This document shows, piece after piece, positions 12,689-24,240 of a stretch of DNA of 64,000 nt (the stretch's first letter is position 1; each line of letters starts with the position of its first letter). Location: contig VXAZ01006882.1 of the NCBI GenBank assembly GCA_013399875.1, positions 717,264 to 781,263 of the forward strand. The letters run 5' to 3'. The notes under the pieces were generated by a model. It was not told the origin of the DNA and made no database searches. It was given only the letters and a program-made list of their open reading frames with translations. The DNA is from Gymnorhina tibicen. Lineage: Eukaryota; Chordata; Aves; Passeriformes; Artamidae. The position numbers and the translations under genes are program-made.

Positions 12689-15639
12689 TAAATTGTACAA
12701 CAGTCAGAGCACTGTTGAGTGGCAGTTGTATTTCTCCCAGTCTGGGCAGGGTGAGGAAGAGAACAGGGCTGCCTTTGTGAGGGCAGCAGAGGTGGTGGTT
12801 GTGCCCTTGTCACTGCCCGGGGTGTGCCATGAGCTCTGGGTCTGTCTGGCACGGAGGGATGCATCCTGCTCGGCTGCAGGATGCAGCTGTGTCCAGCCCT
12901 GGGAAAGGCCTGTTGTTGCCTGCTCTGCGGTGGCTGGGGCATTCCCTTCTCTGGAGCATTCCCTCTGACATCTCCTGCTAGCACCAACCTCTCCCATGCG
13001 TGCTTAAGCTAAAGAGAAAACAAACCCAACCAAATGCCTTTCAGAGTCAGTCCTAATTTTCTGGTGCTGCTTGTCCATCTAGTACAGACAGGACTCTGCA
13101 AGTGGCTTCCTGAACGTCACTGAGTGTGTTGCTGTGTATAGGAATTTTATAAGAGCTATTTGCATCACTGTAACAGCATTTCAGAAAGTATCTCCTTTAG
13201 ATCAATTCAAATGCTGCTGAAATAAATGGATGCACAGGTCAGACAGTGATTCATGGACACTGCTAATCAACTCCACGTCTGCTGAACTGCAGGTTACTCC
13301 AGTATTGCTTTCTCAGCGCCGCACTCCCACAGGAAAGCTGAAACTGAATGTTGGTGAAACAGAACAGGAGCTTTTCCTGTGAAAAGCAGTAGCTGCCAAG
13401 GCCTAACTGTTGAGAAAGGATTTTTTTTTTTTTTGTAGGTGGAAACCTAGTGAGGCACACCTGGCTCTCATATTTTGGATTCTGACTAACTTGGAATGCT
13501 TTTGTGATGGAGAAGTTACCAGCTTTGCACAAGAAATCAAACCTCTTGGTTTATGGGAGGAGGAAATAGAGAATTTATCAAGTCTGTGAGATGTAATAGA
13601 GAGACAGCTGAAGTGCTTTAGATCTGAGTCTTAAGCCATCTGTAGATGCTGGAAGACTGAACAACCACTGAGATCAGAAGTCATGCCTGAGGAGCAAATC
13701 ACTCCTCTAGAGCATTTGTCATCAGCTTATCTCAAAGTGCTTCTTAAAGGAGGCCACTTTCCTACTTTCTCATTCACAGTTGAGCAAACAGGCATGGAGA
13801 ATGACATGGGGAACAGGCTGACCAGGGTGGAGCCAGGACCTGAACTTGTTCATCCTGATATGCAGGAGGAAAGTTGTCCTTGGAGTCTCCCTGCCCTCGA
13901 GGTTCCCATTCTGGAGCTATGGGAATGGTCTAGTGAAGATGCTGGATTAGCTGTGGTGTGTACCTGTGTGCTGGCTCTGCTCAGCCCCTCTGCTGCACAG
14001 TCCTCCAAAATTGTACCAATACATCAAAGGCTGAATGGTTTTCTGATTGTCTTTGTAGGACCTCTTTAGAATAGAGTAGAATAGAATTGAGTCAAGTGTC
14101 ACCTTGAAGGAGACCTCAGCTGCTTCTTGTGGCTCTCTGTGGTGGCCAGGATCCCTGACTGCCTTGCAGTGTAGGTGCAAGTAGTGTTTAACACCCTGTG
14201 CTCTTCTGAAGGTATTTTTCCTCATGATCCAACCCTCAGGGGGACACTCTCTCATTGCACTTTTGTGCATGGAAGCATGGGACTGAGGAATCGTGGAACA
14301 AGACAGGAGAGCAGATCTCATGCAAAGTTTGGGTTCCAGTTTGTGTGGGAGTCCCAGAGCAGGGCACTGAGCCCGTTTGCCCAGCCTAACCAAACCATCA
14401 CTCCACACTGTAAGCCTGCTTGGTTCTGCCTCCAAGAATTGATTCATGGCCCTGGCCCCTCTAATCTGGGATTTAGTGATGTAATTCCCAAAAGTTTTGA
14501 TTGATGGAAAACCAGAAAGTGATTAGAAGATCTTGCAATGTGTTAACAAATCACTCAAAGATGAATGTTGATTTATCTGCAATATAAATCACCCTAAGTG
14601 AAATGATCTGATTTATCCAACTTACTTGTAGCAGGAGGGACTGATTTAGTGATGCTGAGCCCAGCCATTAATGTACCATGTTCATAAATCGCAGTGGGCA
14701 TGTGTTAAACTGGAATTTATAAACCCAGACTTTGTGACTTCACCCTGTAGCTTTGATGTTGGGCACCTTGAAAGTTCTGTCAGCTGTGAGAAGTATGGCC
14801 AGGCAGAGGACACTATTGACAAGACCTTAGCAAGGATTTCTTCTCTTGGAGCCTGGGGATGCTCTGCACTTTTGGAGATCAGATCAATAATCTTTTGTTT
14901 TCTCTTTCCCATTCCCAAGTCAGCAGAAAGAAGAGACATGGGAGAGTCCTTTCTGATGGGCACATGGAGGAGAAGGGGGGGGCTTTCTGCATCTGTCCGT
15001 GGTAATTGCTGGTTCGTTTATTGCCTGCTGCTTTATGTTTAGTGGAGTCCCGGGAGATCAGTGTGGGGAAGAGGGAGACAGGATTTAAAGTGAGAAGGAA
15101 TTGCTACCGTCCTTCAAGCTGACTTCCTGAATTATTCAAGATGTGGTGTTTCGCCTTGTAATTCTCACACTGAGGGTAATAGCTTTGTAACTGAACCTGG
15201 CAACTGTGCAGAGAACCAAGCATCCTCCCCTAGCCTCACCCCAAAAATTTACTTTCAAGTCTGTGCTGCACACAGTAGGTTTTGTGAGGTATGAAAGACA
15301 GCTGTTGTTTTTGCCCTGGAAAGCTGTGAGCTTTCAATCTTTATAAATTTTTATTTTACAGCAGTGCTGGGCTATAGGGAGCCATAATTGGTCAGCTCTG
15401 TGATAAAGATGTGTCATTCATGTTTTTCCACCAGGACATCCAGGGTGCAGGAGTTTCTTGTATGCAGCAGTTGCTTTTAAATTAAATGACTTATTTCATA
15501 ATTGCAGGTAGGCATTTCTATGCTTTTAAAATGGAAGATGGCTTTGGCTGCTGGAAAAAAAGAGAATTTTAATTAGATTGGGAGTTAAAGCAAACTATCC
15601 CCCACCACACTCTTCCCCAATGCTAGGTAATGTCAGATG
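12689..15639. other. Non-coding DNA, no gene recognised
   Basis: The part from 12720 to 12990 is somewhat GC-richer and includes a 10-bp inverted repeat (12860-12885, 6-nt loop). A 14-base T run lies at 13421-13434. The longer open frames (13683-14069 plus, 13947-14447 minus, 14671-15042 plus) overlap one another on opposite strands and lack splice-site framing or recognisable motifs. I take them as chance frames. Confidence 0.55.
14068..14087. repeat. Short AGAAT/AGAGT simple repeat
   Basis: Four degenerate copies of a pentamer (AGAAT, AGAGT, AGAAT, AGAAT) lie in a row. Tracts of this kind are common simple repeats in vertebrate genomes. It is too short to be tied to a particular mobile element. 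Confidence 0.6.
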
Positions 15640-15780
15640 AGGCTTGATTATAATTATAGTGTCATGAGTGTTAAAGCTTTCTAATGCACATAATGATGCT
15701 TTAAAAATGACCTCCTGCACACTGAGATTTATCAAGTTATTATCATTGCTGTGTGTCTAGATTAATCAATCATAAACAGA
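15640..15780. promoter_or_regulatory. Candidate enhancer: AT-rich cluster of homeodomain-type sites
   Basis: Within about 140 bp there are several TAAT-core and related sites: TTATAATTATAG, CTAATGCACATAATGATG, TTATTATCATT and the run ATTAATCAATCATAAAC. This density of homeodomain, PBX/HOX-like and GATA-compatible words in a sequence with no simple repetition is typical of conserved non-coding developmental enhancers. Conservation itself cannot be seen from one sequence, so the call rests on word content alone. Confidence 0.3.
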
Positions 15781-17893
15781 GCTTCAGGGGGGCTGAGGAA
15801 GCTCTCTGAATTGAGTGTTCTTCTGCCACCCAAAACTGGACAGGTTGACTGAGTTTCTGTGACTTAACAATCCAGTTTGTCCCTTGCCTGTGGTCTGATC
15901 CTGGGCGTGTGATGCACAGCAGGAGGGGTGGCTGTACAGCCCCTCACTGGGAGTGAACACAGATGAACTTTCCATTCCCCTCAGCAGGAGTGTTCTTGCC
16001 AAAAGGATCACGAACTCTTTGCCTGTTTCTTGGACTTGGTGCTTGCTCCCACACCGGCCAGGTATGGCAGCCCTGCCGTGGAGGAGCTTTGCTGGCCTCT
16101 CTGAAGCAGAAGGTTTTGACAGACCGAGGACCTTTCCCAAGTCTCAGGGTTAGTGTTCAGGCTCGCTGCTGCTCTGTGACCACCTGAACAGCTTCCAGAC
16201 TGCAGAGGGCCAGTGCAAACCCAGACAGAAATTTTGTAAATTAAAGGCTGTAGAGGTAAAAAATTGAGATTGTGAGAAAGAGTTCTGTGAAGAATAAACT
16301 GTGTCTGTCACTGAACACTGTTGCAATTTCTAGAATTTACTGGGAACATCCAGTGCCACAGAGAAATATTAGTTCTCCTTTTTTTCCCTCCAATTATCAT
16401 CATCACTGCAAGTAGCACTGTTTACAGTTCTGCTTTTGTCTTTAGAACTGATAGCTCTCTTGTTTAACAACTGTAGGGAAATCTGGGGCAGTCCCATTTT
16501 TACTTAATGACACTCAGAGCACTAAATGTTGCAATGAAATCCCAGTTTTCCTGAAATCAATAGCAACATTTTTGCTGACATCAGAAGAGGCAATGTGCGT
16601 CTGTGGCTTTCAGGTTTTCCCTGGAAAAGTCAAAATAAGGCTAATCAGATCTCAACTGATGTAATTTAAACTGAATAATTATTATACAGTGATTCTGAGA
16701 TTGCCAAGCAGGTAAGATCATCGTGTAAAGAAAGGGCTTGCACAAGGCAGTATCGGACTCTGCTCCACAGGCATTATGGTCCTGGCCACAAGTCAGGAGA
16801 TGCTTAATGTGTGTTTAACTTCTGAGCTCATGAATAGCTCCTGTTACTTCATGGAGAGGACTTGCATGCCTAACCTTCAGGAAGTGCTGAAATTCCCAAA
16901 CCATGCCTAAATTAAGATCTAATACACAGAGAGCCATTCTTGAATTTTAGGTTTCTCTGCCTGGCAGCCCTGACCTTCTGCAAGCCTGTGGAGGGCTGAT
17001 AACTGTGTTTTTGTAGATAGTCCCAGCCAGTTCAGTTAATCTAGCAATGATGATGGCTTCAAAATTCAAAATACAGAAGATCCTTAAACTGCATGGACTG
17101 TGCTTCCCTACTTCTGGGAATTTAAAGAGGGAGAATGCTGTTAAGAGGAGCACTATGTGTGACTGTAAAATGTAACTACAACACAATAAACCTTGATCAC
17201 TTATTAACATATCTAGCAAAACCAGAGCAGAATGGAGGATCTGGTAGAGCCTTCCAAAAGTGCCTGAGACACAGTGGGGTGTGTGGGGCCATCCTCTGCA
17301 TTGTACCTTGCCAGCTCTCAGGAGTCCCCTGCTTGTTTCTGGGGAGGCAGAGGCCAAGCAGTGTGTGGAGAGAAAATGGGTGCTGTCTTTCAGAGGGCTT
17401 TTTTCATTATTTTCTTTGATTTCTTCTTGTTTTGTTGCTTAGATCAGTGTTGAGATCAAAGGCATTCTGATGGGACTGACAAACATTTTTTTTTCTGTGG
17501 GAAAGAAGAAAGAAATCCAGTAAGTTAATTTGCACAACTTTCTACTGTACCAGCCATGTTAATTGAGTTTGCCCCTGTGACTAAACTAAAATAGATGTTG
17601 ATCATATTTTTGGACAGACTTTTGGCTTCTGCCCCGTGAAAACTGCCTCCCTCAAGTGAGAATTTGGTCTTTAGGGCTCTTCACCAGGCAGCATCTCCTA
17701 AGCAGTCTTACCTATGACTGGATCAAGATGTTTACTGTTGCTCTGTTAGTCCCAAGAGATCCACTTGCTGATTCTGTGGTCACGTCACTGTGCCTCTGAA
17801 AAACTCACCAAATGTGAGGTAACCACCCTGTAGGTTTTCCTTTGATGCTTCCTTGAACCCCCTCTCTGCTGGGAAGCGGGTGCGTTGGCTTAC
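15781..17893. other. Non-coding DNA, no gene recognised
   Basis: Opposite-strand open frames (15784-16140 minus, 15953-16187 plus, 16947-17357 minus) overlap each other and show no recognisable domain. A TTTTTTTTT run is present near 17487-17495. Nothing else stands out. Confidence 0.55.
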
Positions 17894-17981
17894 CTGGCAT
17901 CGGGCAGACGGGAACTGAGGCTTAGTTTCTGTGCTCTCCATTGCTTCAGCTCTCTGTCCTTTCACCTCCTTTACTGGTGTG
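17894..17981 (-). other. Candidate internal exon, 88 nt, unrecognised
   Basis: Read on the minus strand, a pyrimidine-rich tract ending CCCTGTTACTGGCAG precedes the segment and a strong donor, GATGCCAG followed by gtaagcc, ends it. One frame is open throughout, entered with one leftover base and leaving in phase 0. It reads as hydrophilic sequence including TPVKEVKGQRAEAMESTETK. I do not recognise it. The signals are good enough for a real splice pair, coding or lncRNA. The open frame extends a little upstream of the acceptor, so openness is weak evidence for coding. Confidence 0.2.
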
Positions 17982-19010
17982 CTGCCAGTAACAGGGGTTG
18001 TAAGTGGTGCAGGACAGGCAGGTATCCTCCTTGTCCATGCAGAATGGTGCTACGATCCCTCAGAGAGCGCCTGGAAACTAATTTATTGATTAATTCCTTC
18101 TTGAGGTGGTAGTAGTAGGAATGAGCTACAGATGCCTTCAGAAGATCCATTGCATTGCTGACCAGTGTGCTTTGAACAGTGAGTTCCTTTCAGCTGCGTC
18201 TCTCCCCACATATGTTTTATCCATTTTCTTGATTTTCTTCTCTCCTTTCGTTTTCCTTTTATATTTCTACCTCGTGAGGCAAGTAAGGAGATCATCACAA
18301 TCTCCATGCCTGCTAGGAGACAAGGATGAGTTTGGTAGTGTTTTGGTCATGATAAATAGTCATTGAGTGGCACTGCCAGGCTTTCAGAGAAGAGATCTAC
18401 AGGCAGAGATTACCGTTTCCTTAATGAGAATGTCTGCATAAACTATCATACAATCCAGCATATAATCCTTCACCTTTTCCTCTCTAACAGTTTGTTTCAC
18501 TGCAGGAGAGTGCTTTTGGGTAGTTATTCCAACAGCATTTACAGAGTTTCCTGATGCCTCCCTTAGATATGCTACAGGAAAATGCTAACTGGCAATTCAT
18601 GCACACACTGGAGTGAGGAAGCTCAAGGGTGCCAGATTCAGTTCTACTGACAGCAAGTATCACATCCTGCTTTATAAATGCCTGAAGACAGTTAAACGTT
18701 TCTTTCCCCCATTATTTCTATTGAAAAGTAGCTTCTGCCTCATCCTTCTGGTCATAGAAACATTATAATTTCCAGTTCAAATTTGCTCATGGCCTTTTTA
18801 TTCTTCTTTGGTTATTTCTAGTCACTGATCTTGACTAGCTATTTTTCTTCCTTGGTGTTTGCCTTTGAGTTATTTCTGGATTGCAGTGATGACCCTTCTC
18901 AGCCTCTGTTTGGTTAAGCTAAAAAAAGCTGGCTACTCTGGTCTCCCTGAGAGGAATGTGCCTTATTCTGGTTATCCTACCAGTCTTTGTCAGTCTCTGG
19001 CTTTTTTTTA

Positions 19011-19047
19011 CAACACACACATACTGAAGATCAGTATGTGTGTGCTG
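19011..19047. repeat. Near-perfect hairpin, 14-bp arms, 3-nt loop
   Basis: CACACACATACTGA at 19014-19027 is followed, after the loop AGA, by its exact reverse complement at 19031-19044. One mismatch (13/45) is followed by two further pairs, giving a stem of about 16 pairs at 19011-19047. The outer half is CA/TG low-complexity, but the inner half (ATACTGA/TCAGTAT) is not. It is too short for an ordinary pre-miRNA. It could be a slipped or cruciform-forming microsatellite edge, a regulatory inverted repeat, or a local inverted duplication. Confidence 0.75.
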
Positions 19048-20121
19048 AAGAGGGGCTCACACAACACCCTCTGTGTCCTGGCTGGTTCCCCCAGGTTCTA
19101 GACTGTTTTAAAGGGCTTTGCTCATCACAAGAGTCACATGTGATTTTCAGTAAATACATGGTTTTGTTTTTTAAACTGAAACTCCAACCACCATTCAATG
19201 AATGCAAAAGCAAATTCTTGTCTGTGCAGAGTAAGGAATGGTGTGTAATTCTTTGCCGAGTTAAAGGATGGAATTTTAGCTGGGACAGTCCGGGTGCTGA
19301 AAGTATTTAAATAGTTTGATTCCCTTGCTCTGTGAGAGCAGGACAGTTATTGCCATCAGTCCTTTACACTTGTCTGCTCTACTTTAACTTTCAGTCTCTG
19401 CTTCTCTAGGCAGGATCCTGTTTTGTAGTAACGAATGGAACATTTAAGCACAGTAGTTACGGGTTGTGTCTGAACTCTCTGATTATTTGCAAATCACAGC
19501 AAAAGCTCCCAAACCCAATGCAATAAAGTCCGTATCAGAGTAAGTTTTGCCAGACAGCCCAGGTGCTGTTCGGGGTGACCACTGTGAGCCTGATGCAGTG
19601 AGGTCTGACAAAATCTGTCCCTGGTCTGCAAAAATTAGTGAGCAGAGTTATTGTGCCATTTGAAAGTATGGGAGGTGCAGGTAGGAAGTAAGAGCTTCAA
19701 TGTAGTTGCAAACCATAGGTCAAAATTTCAGCCAGGGTAACAGAGGAATTGATGGCACCATGTGACTTTCTGCCAGCTGAAGACTGGGCCTAATATTTGT
19801 TTTCCTAAGTAAAAGGGTCCAGTCAATCAGGCAGCCTGCCTGGAGAATGAAGGAGCAAAACAGATTTTAATTGCCCAATGGCCATTCTTTCAGCACAGAT
19901 CTGTGTTTATATGCCAGAATAATTTGGGTTTGTGTCTGACACAGGAGATCTGACTTGTGGAGGGACTTCAGTCTGGGCTGTTATTCTTGGAGGACTGGGG
20001 AAATGAGGGCGTATCCTCCGTGCCCTTAGAGTCTGCACCTGAAGACACCTTTCAGGTAGGAGTGGTTTTCTGTTGGTGGCCAGCATGGTGAATGATGTGC
20101 AAGCTCTCTTTAAAGTAATGT

Positions 20122-20160
20122 GGGAGGGGAAGGAAGAGAGAAAGAGAGAAGGGACAGAAA
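20122..20160 (+). repeat. Polypurine tract (GA-rich)
   Basis: About 35 consecutive bases are almost all purine, with GGGAGGGG, GGAAGAGAG and AAAGAGAGAAGGGA blocks. Such tracts can form triplex (H-DNA) structures and bind GAGA-type factors. It has no neighbouring gene that I can identify. Confidence 0.6.
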
Positions 20161-21840
20161 GATCCTGAAGGGTTTTCTTCAGCCTGGCTTAATTTGGAGG
20201 TGACACTTCATATGTCAATTTAAATTAAGCCATTTCAAAGAGCACCCACCCCAGAGCCTCTGATGCACTCTTAAGACAGCAAGTGTGGGGTATGCTGACT
20301 GACTGACACAGTTGAGGACAGAGAGGGAGGGAGCAGCAGGAGGAGCTGAGATGAAGTGTTTCATGGCAGGGCTGCTTTTTCCCCTGCCATGTGTGATCAC
20401 ATGTAATTACCAGGCTGTAGTTCACCCCTGTTTTCTTTATCACATGTTTGGGCTTAGTGTTCTGGTGTGTTAAGTCCAGGTATCTCGTACTTATGTCATG
20501 GTTTTCTGCAGCCCTTCTGATCTGAGTAAGGTTTAAATAGGAGTCTTGTCTGGGTGTTGAACAGTTAATGTTCTAGAAAGCTAACACCTGCATCTGCAGC
20601 CTTGTCCCCTCCTATGCAGCTGAATAGCATTTCATGATGGCAGGGAAATAATTCAGTACAACCAGGCCCTGCTCTGTGGGCGATGAATAAGCTCAAGTGA
20701 AGTAGAGGTCACTCATGTTAATCTGAAGCAAATAGGATTGTGGGACTGGGGGAAGAGGGTGAACCCCCTTTTATGTACAAATTCTATAGCTCAGAGGCTT
20801 AGGAAACACTTATAGTAAACATTTGCAAGGAATCCATGCCATTAACCTTTTCCGAGAGGAGAGACAAATGGTTTTCCTGCTTCATTTTGTGCAGGTCTCA
20901 CATTTTGGTACGTATGCAAATCGTGCTGGGTGGCAGTGTCTCATACAAATCAGCTTGAAATGCAGGGGCAACCATGCAAGCAAAATGGCTTGTCTTTTCC
21001 TGCAACTGCAATGAGACTTCTAGCACAGGAGAACCAGGCAGGGAGAGCCTGATTTGTAAGGAAGCATCAGGAAGAGAGAAGAAAACCAGAAATCTTCCTA
21101 AAATGCTGTCCCACTAGCAGAAAGCCTTGTGTCCATGCTACAGTGCTGCTCTGTGTTTTTGATGAGCTGAGGAGCATCCGGCACTGTTTTATTTTCCTTT
21201 GGGTTTTGGAGTGTCCTTATCCTGACTTCTCAAGGCAAGCAAATATATGATCAACTCATGGCTGTGCAGAACTGGGGAGGTGATGTTTGGGAAGAAGAGA
21301 TGTACAGCACTTTTTTGAGATCAGGACTGAAATGGGCAGGGAAGATAACACAGATGTGAAACATAAGGAGGCCCCTGTGCAGGAATATTGACTGCCTGTT
21401 GTAAAGACAGTATGGGAGGGCTGGACATTACATTGTGCTGCTGCTGTTCTCTGTCCCAGATCCTTTGTGGATCAGTTTTTTTCACACTGTTTAATAGTAG
21501 TTACTGATACACCTGCATAGAATCATCCTAATTATAAATCTAATGTGTCTCCAACCCCTTTGCCGTGTTTCTTTTATGAGCTGGGTAGGAATCAGGCATT
21601 TACATTTCCAGGAGTAAGTCTCCCGTTCTCTTCCTCTTATACTGTGCTTTTCCATCAAGTGTACCAGGAGCAAGTATCCAGCCGGTGGACTGAGTTTGAC
21701 TTTCTGAGTCTGCAGTGTCTCTTGGTTAACATGGCAACAAGACCAAATGTTATTTAATTTTAATGATAGGTGACAGCAAAGCAGAAGAGAAGAGGGAATG
21801 GAAGCTGATCAAAGTTCATAAAGACATGCACTTCCTTGGT

Positions 21841-21890
21841 GTTTTTTTTTGTTTTTGTTTGTTTGTTTGTTTTGGTGTTTTGTTTACTCT
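21841..21890. repeat. T-rich (GTTT)n simple repeat
   Basis: A T9 run is followed by GTTTTT and about five GTTT units, ending in TTTGGTGTTTTGTTTAC. On the minus strand this is an AAAC repeat, and the K/T/N-rich reading frames predicted there (21760-22001) are translations of it. There is no adjacent sequence I recognise as a retroposon body, so I call it a simple repeat only. Confidence 0.8.
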
Positions 21891-23779
21891 CAGCCAGACC
21901 TTTCTGGAGGTCTGGCTCTTTTGACCCTGCTGTGCTGGAGTGAGCCAGCATTGCAGCTGGGCTGGATTGTGGGGGGCTCGGAACAAGCATGTGCAGAGCA
22001 CTCCAGCAAACAGGGAAAGGGGTGGCTTGGCACTACCAGCTTCTCTGTTTAGGTGCAGACACTTCTTGTTTTCAGAGAGGTGAGCTGTGAGAGAACAGTG
22101 ATGTGGCTGCAGCTTCTCACCGTGCCTTGCTGGATTGGCTCCTGCTTGCTCTTTGATCTTTTTTCACACTGAGTAACAGGCAGCATGACTGCAATGTGAT
22201 GCTCTGGCTGCAGATTGCATTGTCTTGTTGAAAAATGAATTGCCTCAGAGCCTTCAGTCTATCTCCTGAGCTATTTCCTGTTACAACTAGGAAGGCTGGG
22301 ATTTCCACGTGATTTTGAAGCTCAGAGTTCTGATGTACAGTGAAATCCTGTCTCTGTGTTCATTCATTGCTGCTTCTGATCCCTTCTTTTCTCTTCCATT
22401 ATCTCAAATGCTTTTGGAAACTTCATTTTCAATGCACTGTACTGTCTCACTTGAGTTCCCTTCTGTGGGCATCATGGAACATGATGTAGGAAATGCAACA
22501 CTGGTTTGAAATGTTTGCAGACAAGATAGGGAAAAATACATCTGTGAGTTATTAGGGGCAGGAGTAATGTCTTTTACCTTTGGAGCTTACAGATGTTTTT
22601 TGCCTTTTCATCTGCCAAATACTTACACTTTCCAGCACTGTCTGCATCCGGAGGGTGTGTTTTGGCAGGGAATTATGTTGGACTTGCAGCCTGGGTGAAG
22701 CTGCCTTGGGCATCTCCAAGCACTCTGGCTCTGTGGCTCAGCCCTTCCATTCAGTGGCATCGGTTTTAGCATTTCGCCTCTGCTCACTCATGAACTGACT
22801 CTGTAGTGGAAAACTTTGGTATTTTATTTTGTAACTGGTCATCCTCACGTGAACTGCAGGTTTCCATAAGAACTCTTCTTTTTTTTTTTTCTCTGCCTAC
22901 ACGCACCAGGTTTTGTTAAACCACCACAGCTGCCCTCTTCCCTTGGTACCTGAACACCTCCTTCCCCCAGCAGTGACAGCCTGTGGTTGTGACACACCTG
23001 CCTCTGCACAATGATGGCAGCAGTTGGGTTTTTCCAGTGAGTTCCTGATCAGACCCTTAAAACTTGCTGGAGATTAAGCAAGTTAAATCCAGCTTTTTCA
23101 TTGACCAGACCATTGCCCTCTAAAAATGATCTTTAGACAAAACCCCCTTTTTAAATTGTGCTAGAGTTGTCCCATTTGTGAGATGTTGTGTGTGGAGGTC
23201 AAATCTTTGGTTAATGTTTTGTTCCCGTGACCTTTTGTAAATCATGTCCATTCCATTCCTATCGTGTTCCTGGCAGAAAGGGAGGAGAGCTGCCATACAC
23301 AAGTAGTGCCCCCATTTCTCCTGCTTCCCTGTGATATAGAGACATGTGATTGCCACTTGTTTTTGCAGTTTTTGCAAAAGTAGTCTTTAACTCCGGCCAT
23401 TAAAAGCATATTGGACTCATGTTGGTTATAATTGCTAAGGTGCAGGAGCTGCTTTCTAGAGGTGCCAAACACCTGGGAACTTCATTTGAAATGGTGAGTG
23501 TTTGGTGGTTCTAAAACCAAGTTTACTGTGGAAGGGAGAACAAGGAGAAGGAGCCTTTCTCATTTCTCTCCCTCTGCCTTGCAGGCATCTATATCCAGTG
23601 GTGCTTTCCATGAGCGCAGTTGGTGCCACACTGCAATCACTGGGTTTCCAGCCCTATCATAGGGCTGTTCCACTCTCTCCGAGGTTAGGTGTTTCCTAGC
23701 TTGCAGCTTAAACTTATGGGCAACCTATACCTGCTGCCAGCATCATCAAGGAAGAAAGGCAAGATGCAAAGACTGTATT

Positions 23780-23803
23780 TTAATTAGGCCATAATCTAAT
23801 TAA
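23780..23803. promoter_or_regulatory. Inverted repeat of TTAATTAG (homeodomain-dimer-like site)
   Basis: TTAATTAG at 23780-23787 is followed by its exact reverse complement CTAATTAA at 23796-23803, with an 8-bp spacer. TAATTA/TAATTAG is the core bound by many homeodomain proteins, and an inverted pair could bind a dimer. The assignment is from motif knowledge alone. Short AT-rich inverted repeats also arise by chance. Confidence 0.3.
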
Positions 23804-24114
23804 CTCACCTGTGAACACAGGCAGACTGCACACTGTGATTTTCTTGCTCATTCCCACCTCTTTGAGGATTTGTTACCAATCTTTCTCTCTCTGTGGGAAG
23901 AACCTGGAAGCCAGGAGTTTTGAGCTCTGTTTCTGGCAGTGCTATTGATTCACTTGTGACTTTGTGCAAGTCTCTTTGGGTTTTGCTTCTGGGGCTTTAC
24001 AAACGTAGGAGAGATGAACACACTTCCTTCACTTCTCAGCATTGATTGTGAGCCCTAATTAGCACTTAGAAAGCAAGGGGCTTTAGACTGCAGGGTGCTG
24101 CAGACATATATTGC

Positions 24115-24240
24115 TGTGGGAATATAATTAATAAATAATAGCACATATGGTACAGGAGTTCCCACACTGCATATTCCAATGGTTTATTTTCATTATTTGT
24201 TTACTGCATACAGTCTATATCAGTCATAGTATATATCTCC
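24115..24240. promoter_or_regulatory. AT-rich element, possible enhancer
   Basis: This has a run of AT-rich, non-repetitive words (AATATAATTAATAAATAATA, CACATATGG, CATATTCCAATGG, TTATTTTCATTATTTGTTTAC, CTATATCAGTCATAGTATATAT). It contains an E-box (CATATG) and forkhead-like (TTGTTTAC) and TAAT words. It stands out against the flanks, but no function can be shown from this sequence alone. Confidence 0.2.

Larger units (their letters stand above)
17982..21840. other. Non-coding DNA, no gene recognised
   Basis: Apart from the hairpin near 19.0 kb and the polypurine tract near 20.13 kb (listed separately), I see no exon, RNA gene or mobile element here. Short open frames such as 18106-18366 and 18987-19310 carry no recognisable motif, and the second is built partly from the CA/TG hairpin. 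Confidence 0.55.

Noticed and set aside
12860..12885. Inverted repeat with 10-bp arms and 6-nt loop (TGCATCCTGC / GCAGGATGCA)
   Set aside because: Roughly one of this quality is expected by chance in the window. It is too short for a pre-miRNA.
13947..14447. 166-codon minus-strand frame
   Set aside because: It crosses the AGAAT simple repeat, has overlapping plus-strand frames, and resembles no protein I know.
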